Positions 28,075-36,767 of a stretch of DNA of 55,054 nucleotides are shown in pieces. Numbering within the stretch: position 1 is the first letter of the stretch; the number at the start of each line of letters is the position of its first letter. Source of the DNA: Betaproteobacteria bacterium. GTDB lineage: Bacteria > Pseudomonadota > Gammaproteobacteria > Burkholderiales > CAIKXV01. The stretch is from assembly GCA_947458835.1 (NCBI GenBank), contig CANHBC010000003.1, forward strand, positions 1 through 55,054, written 5' to 3'. The notes beneath the pieces were generated by a model. It was given only the letters and a program-made list of their open reading frames with translations. It did no database searches and had not been told where the DNA came from. The position numbers were made by a program, and so were the translations under genes.

Positions 28075-28978
28075 CCAGCCCCAGCGCTTCCAGCATGCGC
28101 TCGGTGAACGCGCGCTCATGGTCGAGGAAGGCGCCGAGCGCGGGGCCAGTCATGAAGTGGTCGGTCCAGTGGTGTGCCGCCAGTTCGTCCTGCCACCCGG
28201 CATGCCGTACCGCCTCGCCGAGCAGGCCCGTCCAGTAGTCGAGCGCATCCGGGCCGATGCTGGGCGCGGCCAGCACGCCGCGCCACTGTCCGATCACGCA
28301 CGGCACCGCGCACTCGGTCCATGTCGGCGCATCGGCGAACGCGCCCGACAGGCGCGCGGGCGAGGACACGACCAGCGTGCGCACCTGGCCAGCCTCGACC
28401 GCCCTGCGCGCGCTGACGGCGGAGACCACGCCCAGCTGCGCGTGGCCGGCGACCACGTCGTCCACGGCATGCGGCGCCGATTCGAACACGCGCAGCTGCA
28501 GCGCGCGCGGATCCCCGCCCAGGTGGTTCACGAGCTGCCCCATCGCGATGTGGCTGGTACTGCCGATGGCGGTAGCCAGCGCGATCGTCAGCGCGGCAGG
28601 GTCGGCCGACAGGCGGTCGAGCAGCGACATCGCATCCGGCAGGTCGCAATCGCTGCGCACGACGAAGGCCAGGTATTCGGTGAACAGGTTCGCTGCCGGG
28701 GTCAGGGCCGCATGGTCGATGTCGCTGGTGCCGAGGATGCGATTGCTCATCAGCGGCGGGGCGCTGATCGACAGCACATGCGGATCGCCCGCCCGCGCCC
28801 GCAAGGCGTTCCACGCATGCCCGCCACCGTTACCCGGCAGGTTGGTAAGACGGACCGGCACGTCGATGCGCCTGGCGGCCTCGAGGATGCGCACCAGCGT
28901 GCGCGCCGGACGGTCCTGGCCACCGCCGGGCGGTGTGCCGAGGATGAACTCGATGTCGCGGGAGGGACTCCAGGACAC
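28061..28978 (-). CDS. Bug-like protein without a signal peptide
   Basis: The protein has 305 residues, starting at GTG 28978, two bases after the stop (TAG) of the upstream gene. It has the Bug pattern (IEFILGTPPGGGQDRPARTL near residue 9, LTNLPGNGGGHAWNALRARA) and ends in the usual helical tail. No hydrophobic leader precedes this, and typical family residues diverge, for example no xPYKG motif. It is thus either cytoplasmic or a 5'-shortened copy. Coupling to a broken molybdenum hydroxylase subunit suggests a rearranged locus. No in-frame leader is visible upstream, because that frame is occupied by the remnant. Confidence 0.65.
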   Translation of the reverse strand: MSWSPSRDIEFILGTPPGGGQDRPARTLVRILEAARRIDVPVRLTNLPGNGGGHAWNALRARAGDPHVLSISAPPLMSNRILGTSDIDHAALTPAANLFTEYLAFVVRSDCDLPDAMSLLDRLSADPAALTIALATAIGSTSHIAMGQLVNHLGGDPRALQLRVFESAPHAVDDVVAGHAQLGVVSAVSARRAVEAGQVRTLVVSSPARLSGAFADAPTWTECAVPCVIGQWRGVLAAPSIGPDALDYWTGLLGEAVRHAGWQDELAAHHWTDHFMTGPALGAFLDHERAFTERMLEALGLVTRP

Positions 28979-28980
28979 GG

Positions 28981-29325
28981 CTAAACCCGCTTCAACCTTT
29001 CCAGCATCTTCTCGGGCGTGAACGGTACCGACCGCATGCGCACGCCCGTGGCATCGAAGATGGCGTTGGAGATCGCCGAGGGCACGACTGCCGCCGTCGG
29101 CTCGCCGGCACCCCAGGGAGCCTCGCGCAGCCGGTCGACCAGGGGCGCGCGCGACACGGACTGCCCTGCGGGGATCCACGCCCCGGAGTTCCAGGCGACC
29201 ACGTTCCCCCAGCTGTCGAGGGCGGCGGTGTATTCGATCAGCGTCGGCGGGCCCTTCGGATCCCAGACGTGCTCGTCGGCGCGGCTCCACTGCACGCGTA
29301 CCGGCAGCGCGAACGTGCGTGCCAT
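28981..29325 (-). pseudogene. Remnant of a molybdopterin-binding hydroxylase large subunit
   Basis: A 114-codon frame from ATG 29325 (strong GGGGGGAGG upstream) joins two separate parts of xanthine/aldehyde-dehydrogenase-type large subunits. ALPVRVQWSRADEHVWDPKG, then PPTLIEYTAALDSWGNVVAW, is a middle segment; GAGEPTAAVVPSAISNAIFD, then ATGVRMRSVPFTPEKML, is the C-terminus. The normal protein is about 700-1000 residues, so several hundred residues between and before these parts are missing. The join is in frame, so a short polypeptide could be made but not an enzyme. Confidence 0.7.
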
Positions 29326-29468
29326 GTGCCTCCCCCCTCGCTGGTTTCCGCTCTGAACGGCGTATCCGCTGAGGAGCATACACCGTGCGTCATCGTAGGG
29401 CGGTGGCGACACGGCCGGGTCCTGTATGGACGCCTCGCCCGCGCCCGCAGCCACGGTGAATCCTGCTG

Positions 29469-29482
29469 TCACGAAAGCGTGA
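29469..29482. promoter_or_regulatory. Short palindrome upstream of phoX
   Basis: TCACG-AAAG-CGTGA is a perfect 5-bp inverted repeat about 50 bases before the phoX start. It overlaps CTGTCAC, which resembles one half of a Pho box, but the second half is not found, so control by PhoB is not supported. Confidence 0.3.
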
Positions 29483-29533
29483 TCTTCGCCTGCTAGAACA
29501 CGGCGATTCAGGATTTCACACAGGAGCAACTCG

Positions 29534-31735
29534 ATGGGCATCCACGATCCGCAGGCACGGCCGGACGCAGGAGGGCGCACGCCCGCGATCGATGAGGTCG
29601 TCGCGGAGCGGCTGGCGAACCCCGCACGTCGCGGAGTACTCGCCGGTGGCGCGGTCGCTGGCGCGCTGGCGCTGTTCTCCGGTGCAGCCGCAAGGCCTGC
29701 CATGGCAGCAGAGGCGCCACAGCGTGCCCGGCGTCGTCCGGCCCGGCTGGGCTTCAAGCCAGTGGCGCGCCATCGCAGCGACGTGCTGTCCGTGCCCGAG
29801 GGCTACACCGCCAGCGTGCTGTTCCGCCTCGGTGATCCGATGGCTGCAAACGTGCCGGCGTACCGCAACGACGGCACCGATCCGGCCGCGACGTTCGCGC
29901 ACCGGGCTGGCGATCATCACGACGCGATCGAGTATTTCGGGATCGGCGCCGACGGCCGGCCGGTACCCAGCAGCGAGCGTGGCCTCCTCGTGATGAACCA
30001 TGAGGCGATCACCGCGGTGTTCCTGCATCCGAACGGGCCATCGGTGGCCGGTACGGGGAATGCGCGGATGCGTACCTCGGCCGAGGAAGTGCTTCGCGAG
30101 TACTACGTGCACGGCGTGGCCGTGGTCGAAGTCGAGCGCGACGCGGCGGGCCGCTGGAGCTACCGCCAGGACTCACGCTTCAACCGTCGGGTGCACACCC
30201 TGACCGATGCTGCACTCAGCGGCCCGGCGGCCGGTACGCCCTACATGGTGACCCGGTATTCGCCCAACGGCACCCGCACCCGCGGTACGGTCAACAACTG
30301 TGCCCACGGGTGCACGCCCTGGAACACCTACCTCACCTGCGAGGAGAACTTCGCCAACTACTTCCGGCGCATCACGGCCGACGACGACCCGAAGCGCACC
30401 GCCAACGAGCGCGCGTCGTTCCGGCGCTACGGTATCGGTGGCATCGGCCGGGAGCTCTGGGCGACGGTCACCCCGGACACACCCGACGACCTCTACGGCC
30501 GCTGGAACGCCGAGGTGCGGGGTGCGAGTGCGGCCGAGGACTACCGCAACGTACCGAACACCTATGGCTGGGTGGTGGAGATAGACCCCTTCGACCCGAA
30601 CGCGGTACCGCGCAAGCGCACCGGACTGGGCCGCTTCGCGCACGAGGGGTGCTGGCTGGCGCCGGTGCGTGCCGGACGACCGCTGGTCTGGTACAGCGGC
30701 GACGACTCGCGCGGCGAGTACATCTACAAGTATGTCTCCGATGCACCGTGGGATCCGGCCGACGCCAGCCGGGGCATCGCCGCCGGCGACAAGTACCTCG
30801 ATGCCGGCAGGCTGTACGCCGCGCGCTTCAATGCCGACGGCACGGGTGAGTGGCTCGAACTTCGCCATGGCAGCGCGGCCATCAACGCCGCCAGCAAGGG
30901 CTATGCGTTCGCGGACCAGGCCGACGTGCTGATCAACGTGCGACTGGCCGCCGACGCGGTGGGTGCGACCCGGATGGATCGCCCGGAATGGGGCGCCGTG
31001 GACCCGCTCACCGGCGAGGTCTACATGACGCTCACCAACAACAGCGAAGCGATGCGCCCGCTGTCGGCGGTCGATGCAGCCAACCCGCGCCACTACAACG
31101 ACGCGCGCACCAACGGCTCCGCCCAGCGCGGCAATCCGAACGGCCACATCATCCGCTGGCAGGAGGCTCGCAACGATCCCGCGGCGGCAGCCTTCCGCTG
31201 GGATATCTACCTGTTCGGCGCGCGCGCCGGTTCGAACCCGGAGAACGTCAACCTCTCGGGGCTGACCGCTGACAACGACTTCTCCAGTCCGGACGGGCTC
31301 TGGTTCTCGCCAGCGACCAGCCTGTGCTGGATCCAGACCGACGACGGGGCCTATACCGATGTCACCAACTGCATGATGCTGGCGGCGATCCCGGGGCGCG
31401 TGGGCGATGGCGGCGAACAGGCGAGACGTACCGTCGTCAGTACCGACTCGAAGGGCGGCGTGCGCGAGGTGCAGACGTTCGTTGGTGCAGCGCCGGGTGA
31501 CCGGTTGCGGCGGTTCCTGGTCGGGCCGGTCCAGTGCGAGATCACCGGCGTCACCGAAACACCCGACGGACGCACGATGTTCGTCAACATCCAGCATCCG
31601 GGTGAGGACACCCGCATTGCCGACATCGGCAACCCTGCCGCCTGGCCGAGCCACTGGCCTGAGGGCGGTAGCGCACGTCCGCGCTCGGCGACCGTGGTCA
31701 TCACGCGCAACGACGGCGGGCAGATCGGCATCTGA
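29534..31735 (+). CDS. phoX: PhoX-type Tat-exported phosphatase (DUF839)
   Basis: The 733-residue protein has a twin-arginine leader (PARRGVLAGGAVAGALAL) near residue 30 and a cleavage site near AMAAEA. The mature part has the PhoX beta-propeller signatures: VMNHEAITAVFLHPN, NCAHGCTPWNTYLTCEENFA near residue 255, GRFAHEGCWL, and PEWGAVDPLTGEVYMTLTNN. PhoX binds iron and calcium and cleaves phosphate monoesters in the periplasm. ATG 29534 has CAGGAG upstream. A c-type cytochrome gene follows in 31 bases and is probably co-transcribed. Confidence 0.9.
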   Translation: MGIHDPQARPDAGGRTPAIDEVVAERLANPARRGVLAGGAVAGALALFSGAAARPAMAAEAPQRARRRPARLGFKPVARHRSDVLSVPEGYTASVLFRLGDPMAANVPAYRNDGTDPAATFAHRAGDHHDAIEYFGIGADGRPVPSSERGLLVMNHEAITAVFLHPNGPSVAGTGNARMRTSAEEVLREYYVHGVAVVEVERDAAGRWSYRQDSRFNRRVHTLTDAALSGPAAGTPYMVTRYSPNGTRTRGTVNNCAHGCTPWNTYLTCEENFANYFRRITADDDPKRTANERASFRRYGIGGIGRELWATVTPDTPDDLYGRWNAEVRGASAAEDYRNVPNTYGWVVEIDPFDPNAVPRKRTGLGRFAHEGCWLAPVRAGRPLVWYSGDDSRGEYIYKYVSDAPWDPADASRGIAAGDKYLDAGRLYAARFNADGTGEWLELRHGSAAINAASKGYAFADQADVLINVRLAADAVGATRMDRPEWGAVDPLTGEVYMTLTNNSEAMRPLSAVDAANPRHYNDARTNGSAQRGNPNGHIIRWQEARNDPAAAAFRWDIYLFGARAGSNPENVNLSGLTADNDFSSPDGLWFSPATSLCWIQTDDGAYTDVTNCMMLAAIPGRVGDGGEQARRTVVSTDSKGGVREVQTFVGAAPGDRLRRFLVGPVQCEITGVTETPDGRTMFVNIQHPGEDTRIADIGNPAAWPSHWPEGGSARPRSATVVITRNDGGQIGI

Positions 31736-31766
31736 GCGCGGCCTTGCGCGGGTGGTCGTGGGGCGC

Positions 31767-32453
31767 ATGAGGCTGCGGCTCGCGCAGTGCCTGCTGCCGA
31801 TGGCAGCGGGCCTCGCGGCGGGCGGATGCTGGGCACAGGACGCACTGCGCGGCAAGCTGCTCTACCACGATGTCGGACGCCTCTCGGGTTCGGGCGTGAA
31901 CTGCATCGACTGCCACGGTGGCGTGCCAGGCGGATTGCACGGCATCGGCAGGGCGGCCGGCCGGCCGGAGGTGATCGAGGCGGCGATTGCTGCCATCCAC
32001 CAGATGGCGCCGCTTCGCGGCAGGCTAGGTCGGGCAGACCTGCTGGACCTGGCCGCCTACCTCGCCAGGCCCGACGTGCCCAGCCCGGACCTGCGTCCGG
32101 GAACGGTCGGGATCGATGGGGTCTTCGTGCGAGGCGAACGAGTCGCTTTCGAAGTCACGGTGGGCGGAACGGCTGCCGCGACCGTGCGTATCGTCAATGC
32201 GGGCACGATCGCGGTGCGACTGCGCTCGGGGCCGCGGATCGCCGGAGTGCATGCCGGGTTGTTCGATGTCACCGCGAGCGACTGCTCCGCGGGGCTCGAA
32301 CTTGCAGCCGGGCGCGCTTGCAGCATCGCCGTGACTTTTCGTGCAGCGGTGCCGACGGGTGGCTTGCGTAGCGCCAGCCTGGATGTCGGCCACGACTGGG
32401 TGGGTGGCGGTACCGCGCTGGCGCTGATCGGTCACGGGGTTCCCGTGCGCTGA
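31767..32453 (+). CDS. Exported c-type cytochrome with C-terminal immunoglobulin-like domain
   Basis: The product is 228 residues with a leader (QCLLPMAAGLAAGGCWA) that also resembles a lipobox (GGC). One heme site is seen, NCIDCHGG near residue 50, with a possible distal Met in IHQMAPLRG near 85. The C-terminal 110 residues (VFVRGERVAFEVTVGGTAAA and on) form a beta-sandwich of the choice-of-anchor type, with two Cys. Electron transfer in the periplasm is likely. It lies just after phoX. A link between the two is by position only. Confidence 0.75.
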   Translation: MRLRLAQCLLPMAAGLAAGGCWAQDALRGKLLYHDVGRLSGSGVNCIDCHGGVPGGLHGIGRAAGRPEVIEAAIAAIHQMAPLRGRLGRADLLDLAAYLARPDVPSPDLRPGTVGIDGVFVRGERVAFEVTVGGTAAATVRIVNAGTIAVRLRSGPRIAGVHAGLFDVTASDCSAGLELAAGRACSIAVTFRAAVPTGGLRSASLDVGHDWVGGGTALALIGHGVPVR

Positions 32454-32569
32454 GCGCCGGGCTTTCCGACCAGCCTCGCCGAGGTACGGCGCGCCGGGCT
32501 GGTGCATACTGCGCTGACATCGGCACTGGTCGATGGCCCGTCTCTTGCTTTGCGTCGGAGGTCCTTTCA

Positions 32570-33580
32570 ATGTCATCCAGACTGACCATGATGCTTCGAT
32601 TCCCGTCCTGTCCCGTCCGTATGTCTTCCGCCTCGGCACTTGGCGTGCTCTCCATTGTGGCCGCGGTCGCCCCGGCGCCCGCGGTCGCCCAGTCCTGGCC
32701 CGAAAAGCCGGTGCGCATCGTGGTGCCCTGGGCGCCCGGTGGCAGTACCGACATCGTCGGTCGCATGCTCGCCGCCGACCTCTCCAAGCGGTTCAGCCAG
32801 CAGGTGGTGATCGAGAACCGGGCGGGCGCGGGTTCGATCGTCGGGATGGAGTTCGTGGCTGCTGCGCCGCCCGATGGCTACACCTGGATGCTCACCTCCA
32901 CCGGCTACGGGTTCCTCATCCAGAAGGCCAAGGTCGACCTGGTCAACACGTTCGCACCAGTGGCGATGATCGGCACCAGCGACAGCGCGCTGGTGGTACA
33001 TCCGGCCTTCCCGGTGAACAACGTGAAGGAGCTCATCGCGATCGCTCGCAAGCGTCCCGGCGAGATCAACTTTGCGTCCTCGGGCATCGGGGGCTTCCCG
33101 CACCTGAATACCGAGTTGTTCATGCTGATGTCGAAGACACGGATGACCCACGTGCCGTTCAAGGGTGGCGGGCCGGCGCTCGCCGACAACGTCGCCGGCA
33201 ACTCACAGTTGCAGATCGGCTCACTGCCCGGCGCGCTGCCGTTCATCAAGAGCGGCCGGCTGCGGCTGGTCGCTATGGGCGGGCCGAAGCGCAACCCGGC
33301 CTTCCCGAACGTGCCGACGATCGACGAGTCCGGTCTGCCCGGCTACGAGTCGCAGATCTGGTTCGGCCTGTTCGCGCCGCGCGCGACGCCAGGGAACCTC
33401 ATCGGGCAGATGCACGCCGCGATCAATGCCGTGCTCGAGGCGCCGGACATGGCGCGTCGGCTCGACGAGCAGGGGGTGATGATCTCCCGCCGCACGACCG
33501 CCGAGTTCGCGAAACTGATGGATTCCGAGACCGCGAAGTGGGCAAGGGTGATCAAGGCGGCGAACGTCACCGGCGAGTGA
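32570..33580 (+). CDS. Bug-family (TctC) solute receptor
   Basis: This encodes 336 residues. The leader core LGVLSIVAAVAPAPAVA is cut before QSWPEKPVRIVVPWAPGGST. ENRAGAGSIVGMEFVAAAPP and VPFKGGGPALADNVAGNSQL are family strands, and a helical tail ends KVIKAANVTGE-like. A start at an earlier or internal Met (MLRFPSCPVRM) is possible. No permease is encoded nearby. The ligand is unknown. Confidence 0.9.
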   Translation: MSSRLTMMLRFPSCPVRMSSASALGVLSIVAAVAPAPAVAQSWPEKPVRIVVPWAPGGSTDIVGRMLAADLSKRFSQQVVIENRAGAGSIVGMEFVAAAPPDGYTWMLTSTGYGFLIQKAKVDLVNTFAPVAMIGTSDSALVVHPAFPVNNVKELIAIARKRPGEINFASSGIGGFPHLNTELFMLMSKTRMTHVPFKGGGPALADNVAGNSQLQIGSLPGALPFIKSGRLRLVAMGGPKRNPAFPNVPTIDESGLPGYESQIWFGLFAPRATPGNLIGQMHAAINAVLEAPDMARRLDEQGVMISRRTTAEFAKLMDSETAKWARVIKAANVTGE

Positions 33581-33616
33581 TCCGGGGCGGTGCCGTTCGA
33601 CCGTGGGGCGTTTGGG

Positions 33617-34171
33617 TCAGCCGGCAGAAACGCTCGGCAGCCGGACTGGTCCGCCGCGCACGGCCGTGATGCGCTGGACCATCGCCGGCTTGGGCGTGGT
33701 GGCCTCCCCCTGTTCGAAGGCGACCACGGCCAGCCCCGGGAACGCCTGCAGGAGTTCGCCCGGCCGCAGCAGGAAGTCCGGGTTGCTCGGCCGGCCGAAG
33801 CGTTCGTTGCCGAGCATGAAGGTCTCGTAGATCAGCAGTCCGCCATCGTCCAGAGCGCTGGCGATCACCGGGAACAGCGGACGATGCAGGTAGTGGGTGA
33901 CCACGATCGCCGCAAAGCGTCGGTTGCCCAGCGGCCAGGTGCTGCCATCCTCGAGGTCGGCCCGGATGAACTCGACGCCGGGCAGTTCGAGCGGTTGGCG
34001 GTCGACCGCCACGACCGGCAGTCCGCGCCCGGCGAACCATGAGGCGTGGCGGCCGCTGCCGCAGGCGAGGTCGAGGACCGGCCCCAGGGTGACCAGCGCG
34101 CCCCAGCGAGCTACCCAGGGGGACGGGTGGCTGGCACCGGAGAGGGTCGTGGCGGGGAGGATCGGTTGCAT
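33617..34171 (-). CDS. Class I SAM-dependent methyltransferase
   Basis: The product is 184 residues from ATG 34171. The SAM-binding motif I is LDLACGSGRHASWFAGRG near residue 34, followed by acidic strand end VVAVDRQP and the motif II region FAAIVVTHYLHRP, with a later FALL-like beta strand pair (GLLIYETFMLGNERFGRPSN). This resembles TehB-like small-molecule methyltransferases. The gene lies downstream of a VPLPA-CTERM gene but is separated from it by a strong terminator. Confidence 0.85.
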   Translation of the reverse strand: MQPILPATTLSGASHPSPWVARWGALVTLGPVLDLACGSGRHASWFAGRGLPVVAVDRQPLELPGVEFIRADLEDGSTWPLGNRRFAAIVVTHYLHRPLFPVIASALDDGGLLIYETFMLGNERFGRPSNPDFLLRPGELLQAFPGLAVVAFEQGEATTPKPAMVQRITAVRGGPVRLPSVSAG

Positions 34172-34273
34172 GTGTGAGGCTGCGTCTGGCCGGATCATAA
34201 ACCCGGCGGCGTTCCGCCCAGGTCGTTCGCATGCATCGCACCCTCCCGTGTCGAAGGGCACGCCAGAACGAAG

Positions 34274-34301
34274 AAAGGCGCCGCGTTTCCGCGGCGCCTT
34301 T
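34274..34301 (-). terminator. Terminator of the first VPLPA-CTERM gene
   Basis: A perfect 12-bp stem, AAAGGCGCCGCG / CGCGGCGCCTTT, encloses a 4-base loop 25 bases past the stop at 34326. Read leftward it runs into TTTCTTCGTTC. It is the clearest intrinsic terminator in the window. Confidence 0.8.
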
Positions 34302-34325
34302 CGACGCTTCCGATGTCGCCCGGGA

Positions 34326-34904
34326 TCAGGCGGCAGCGCGCTTGCGACGCGAGATCACGCCGAGGCCGGCCATGCCTGACAGCATCAGCCACGCACCCGC
34401 CGGCAGCGGTACGACCGTCGCCCGCGTGTCGTAGAACGAGATGTGGGACAGGTCCCTGCCCTCGGGCGTGTTGAACGAGAACACCTGGCTGCCGCCGAAG
34501 TAGGTCGGGGTCAGTGAGTACACCAGGTATCCGTTGCCAGCCTTCGAGGCGAAGGCCGTGATGCCAGGGCCGGCCCCCTGCGGATCGTAGCGCCAGGTCC
34601 TGTTGACGGCGTCGATCGTGAACCAGGAAGCGAGGAGGCCCGGGAACACGCTCGTGTTGAGCTCGACGCCATTCGTAGCCAGCGAACCATCACTATTGAA
34701 GTCGAACTTGGCGATGATCGGCGACCCGTTGAGCTCACAACGCGAGAATCCGCCCTGGCAGTCGTTTCCAGGGAATACGTTGGTCGTCGACGAGAACGGG
34801 ACCAGGGTCGAGACCACGGCAGCTTGGGCGCGGTCAGCAATGCCACCCAGCGAAAGGGCCAGGGTGACGGCGGCGGCGAGTGAGGCCAGTTTGAACGATT
34901 TCAT
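34326..34904 (-). CDS. VPLPA-CTERM sorting-domain surface protein
   Basis: The protein has 192 residues. The N-terminal leader (LASLAAAVTLALSLGGIA) is cut near AQA. The C-terminus reads VPLPAGAWLMLSGMAGLGVI followed by a basic SRRKRAAA: a PEP-CTERM/VPLPA-CTERM tripartite signal that is recognised by exosortase. The middle is beta-rich, with a Cys pair (NDCQGGFSRCE) likely to form a disulphide. No exosortase gene is in the window. ATG 34904 has AGAGGA upstream. A palindromic control region lies about 150 bases upstream and is shared with the second such gene at 52562. Confidence 0.85.
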   Translation of the reverse strand: MKSFKLASLAAAVTLALSLGGIADRAQAAVVSTLVPFSSTTNVFPGNDCQGGFSRCELNGSPIIAKFDFNSDGSLATNGVELNTSVFPGLLASWFTIDAVNRTWRYDPQGAGPGITAFASKAGNGYLVYSLTPTYFGGSQVFSFNTPEGRDLSHISFYDTRATVVPLPAGAWLMLSGMAGLGVISRRKRAAA

Positions 34905-35016
34905 GGGAATCCTCTGCGGCGGGTTGAAGGGGAAGAGGTTCTTCATCGAACTGGTCCGACGGGGTTGGTGGGTCGGCCAGCTGGTCAATGGATACTACGG
35001 ACGCTGCCTGCGCTTT

Positions 35017-35072
35017 GCGATAGTCCGAAAGTACCCATCGAGGGGGGCGTTTTAGTCCTTTCGGACTATCGC
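35017..35072 (-). promoter_or_regulatory. Inverted-repeat control region of the first VPLPA-CTERM gene
   Basis: GCGATAGTCCGAAAG (35017-35031) and CTTTCGGACTATCGC (35058-35072) are perfect 15-bp inverted copies 26 bases apart. The right copy is part of TAGTCCTTTCGGACTA (35053-35068), itself palindromic. The leftward strand therefore reads TAGTCCGAAAGGACTA, nearly the same as the site before the other VPLPA-CTERM gene. It is probably the binding site of a shared regulator. The rest of the 35073-35309 gap shows nothing I recognise. Confidence 0.65.
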
Positions 35073-35309
35073 CAGGGGCCGATCGGCCCATTTCCGCGCT
35101 CCGTCAACGCTCAACGGGCCGGTCCCGGCTGTCCGGCCCCCGCGGGCATGCCCGGTCGGTTCACGCCCTGGACGCAGGTTGCGAGGTGGCCGGTGATCGG
35201 CGCGGCAAGGACGATACGCGGTTGCCCGACCGGCTGTCGCAGGTGCCGATGGGGTTCCCGGGGATGGCCTTGCGGGGCGGGCAGGCCAGCCGCGGGATGG
35301 CTCTTCCGG

Positions 35310-35561
35310 CTAGCGGCGTGCGCCGCGTGCAGCACGCGCGCGCGCGCGTGTGCGGTACACCATCGAGTAGAACCCGGTGAACATCAGGATCGGCCAGAGG
35401 AAAAGGCTCACCGCGATCCACATCGTCCGCCCGTCCATCGGACCGCGCTCGCCGCCCTGGGCGCGTGTGGTGCTGCCCTCGCTGAACAGGTGGCGGTTCG
35501 AGTAGGTGGCCAGGCCGAACAGGGCTCCGACGACGAGGAAGGAAACGATCAGGGGATTCAT
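35310..35561 (-). CDS. Small two-helix membrane protein
   Basis: This encodes 83 residues from ATG 35561. Two membrane helices are seen: PLIVSFLVVGALFGLATY (residues 3-20) and MWIAVSLFLWPILMFTGFYS (about 46-65), followed by a very basic tail (RTRARARAARGARR). No family is recognised. It sits alone between leftward genes on both sides. Confidence 0.6.
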   Translation of the reverse strand: MNPLIVSFLVVGALFGLATYSNRHLFSEGSTTRAQGGERGPMDGRTMWIAVSLFLWPILMFTGFYSMVYRTRARARAARGARR

Positions 35562-35692
35562 GGGGACTCCGGTACGTGGGAGGTCCCAGTGTCCACATAT
35601 TCGGACAGGCGTACAACCGCTCATGGTTTACACCTGTCGACGAGCGGACCGTCGGTGGCCCGAGTGTGGCATCCGCGATACTGCGCCGGTGG

Positions 35693-36682
35693 TCACTCCA
35701 CCTTGATGTTCGCCGCCGCCACGATCTTCCGGAACTTCTCAACCTCGCTGCGGATATGTGCGTCGAACTGCTCGGGCGACAGCGGCGCCGGCTCGGCTCC
35801 GAGCGCGGCCAGCCGGGCCTTGATGTCGGGTAGCGCCATCGAGCGGACGATCTCCTGGTTCAGCTGGGCGACGATCGCGCGCGGCGTGCCGGCCGTGGTC
35901 AGGATGCCGAACCACGGATCGAACACGTAGCCCTTCACGCCGGACTCGCCGATGGTCGGCACGTCGGGCAGGGCGCTCGCACGGGCACCGGTCGTGGTGG
36001 CGATCGCCAGCAGCTTGCCGGTGTTGACCAGCGGGACCACGTTCAGGATCGGCGACAGGTTGAAGGTGATGGTGCCGGTCATGGCCGCGGTCATCGCCTC
36101 CGGGATGCCCTTGAACGGCACGTGCGTGACGTCGATGCCGGCGAGGTTCTTCATCAGTTCGCCGGCCAGGTGGTTGGCGCTGCCGATGCCGGGCGTGGAG
36201 TAGGTGAGGGTGCCCGGCTTCGCGCGGGCGAGGGCGATGATGTCCTTCACGGACCGGATGCCGGAGGCGGGCGATACGACCAGGATGCTGGGCACGTTGG
36301 CAAAGCGGGTGATGCCCGAGAAGTCCTTCAGCGTGTCGTAGGGCAGGCTCTTGTAGAGCGCGGCCGAGACTGCATGGCCGGCGGAGACCGACAGCAGTGT
36401 CTGTCCGTCGGGCGAGGCTTTCGCGACGATCTCGGCGGCGACGATGCCGCCGGCGCTGGGGCGGTTGTCGACGATCACCGGCTGGCCCCAGGCCTCGGTC
36501 ATCCGCTGGCCGGCGATGCGCGGCAGGAGGTCGGCGGTGCTGCCGGCGGAGAAGCCGACGAGGATGCGGATCGGCCGCTTCGGATAGTCGGGCGCGGGCT
36601 GGGCCTGCGCCTGCGCGGAGATCAGCGTGAGCGCGGCGAGCGCCGCGACAGTCATCGGGCACGACGGGGACACTCGCTTCAT
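35693..36682 (-). CDS. Bug-family (TctC) solute receptor
   Basis: The product is 329 residues from ATG 36682. The leader (PMTVAALAALTLISAQAQA) is cut before QPAPDYPKRPIRILVGFSAG. The loop GFSAGSTADLLPR replaces the usual PGGxxD with AGSTAD, and DNRPSAGGIVAAEIVAKASP carries Ser in place of Gly. Ligand contacts may therefore differ from those of the other copies. VPFKGIPEAMTAAMTGTITF is the typical middle strand. Confidence 0.92.
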   Translation of the reverse strand: MKRVSPSCPMTVAALAALTLISAQAQAQPAPDYPKRPIRILVGFSAGSTADLLPRIAGQRMTEAWGQPVIVDNRPSAGGIVAAEIVAKASPDGQTLLSVSAGHAVSAALYKSLPYDTLKDFSGITRFANVPSILVVSPASGIRSVKDIIALARAKPGTLTYSTPGIGSANHLAGELMKNLAGIDVTHVPFKGIPEAMTAAMTGTITFNLSPILNVVPLVNTGKLLAIATTTGARASALPDVPTIGESGVKGYVFDPWFGILTTAGTPRAIVAQLNQEIVRSMALPDIKARLAALGAEPAPLSPEQFDAHIRSEVEKFRKIVAAANIKVE

Positions 36683-36767
36683 GCAGGCGCTCCGGGCAAG
36701 GACCAGCCCGAAGCATAGACTGCCGCATCGCCGGCCGCCACCACGCCCGCCGGCGCAGTCCGCCCCC

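Noticed and set aside
29460..29490. Possible Pho box before phoX
   Set aside because: Only one CTGTCA-like half is present; the second repeat at 11-base spacing is missing.
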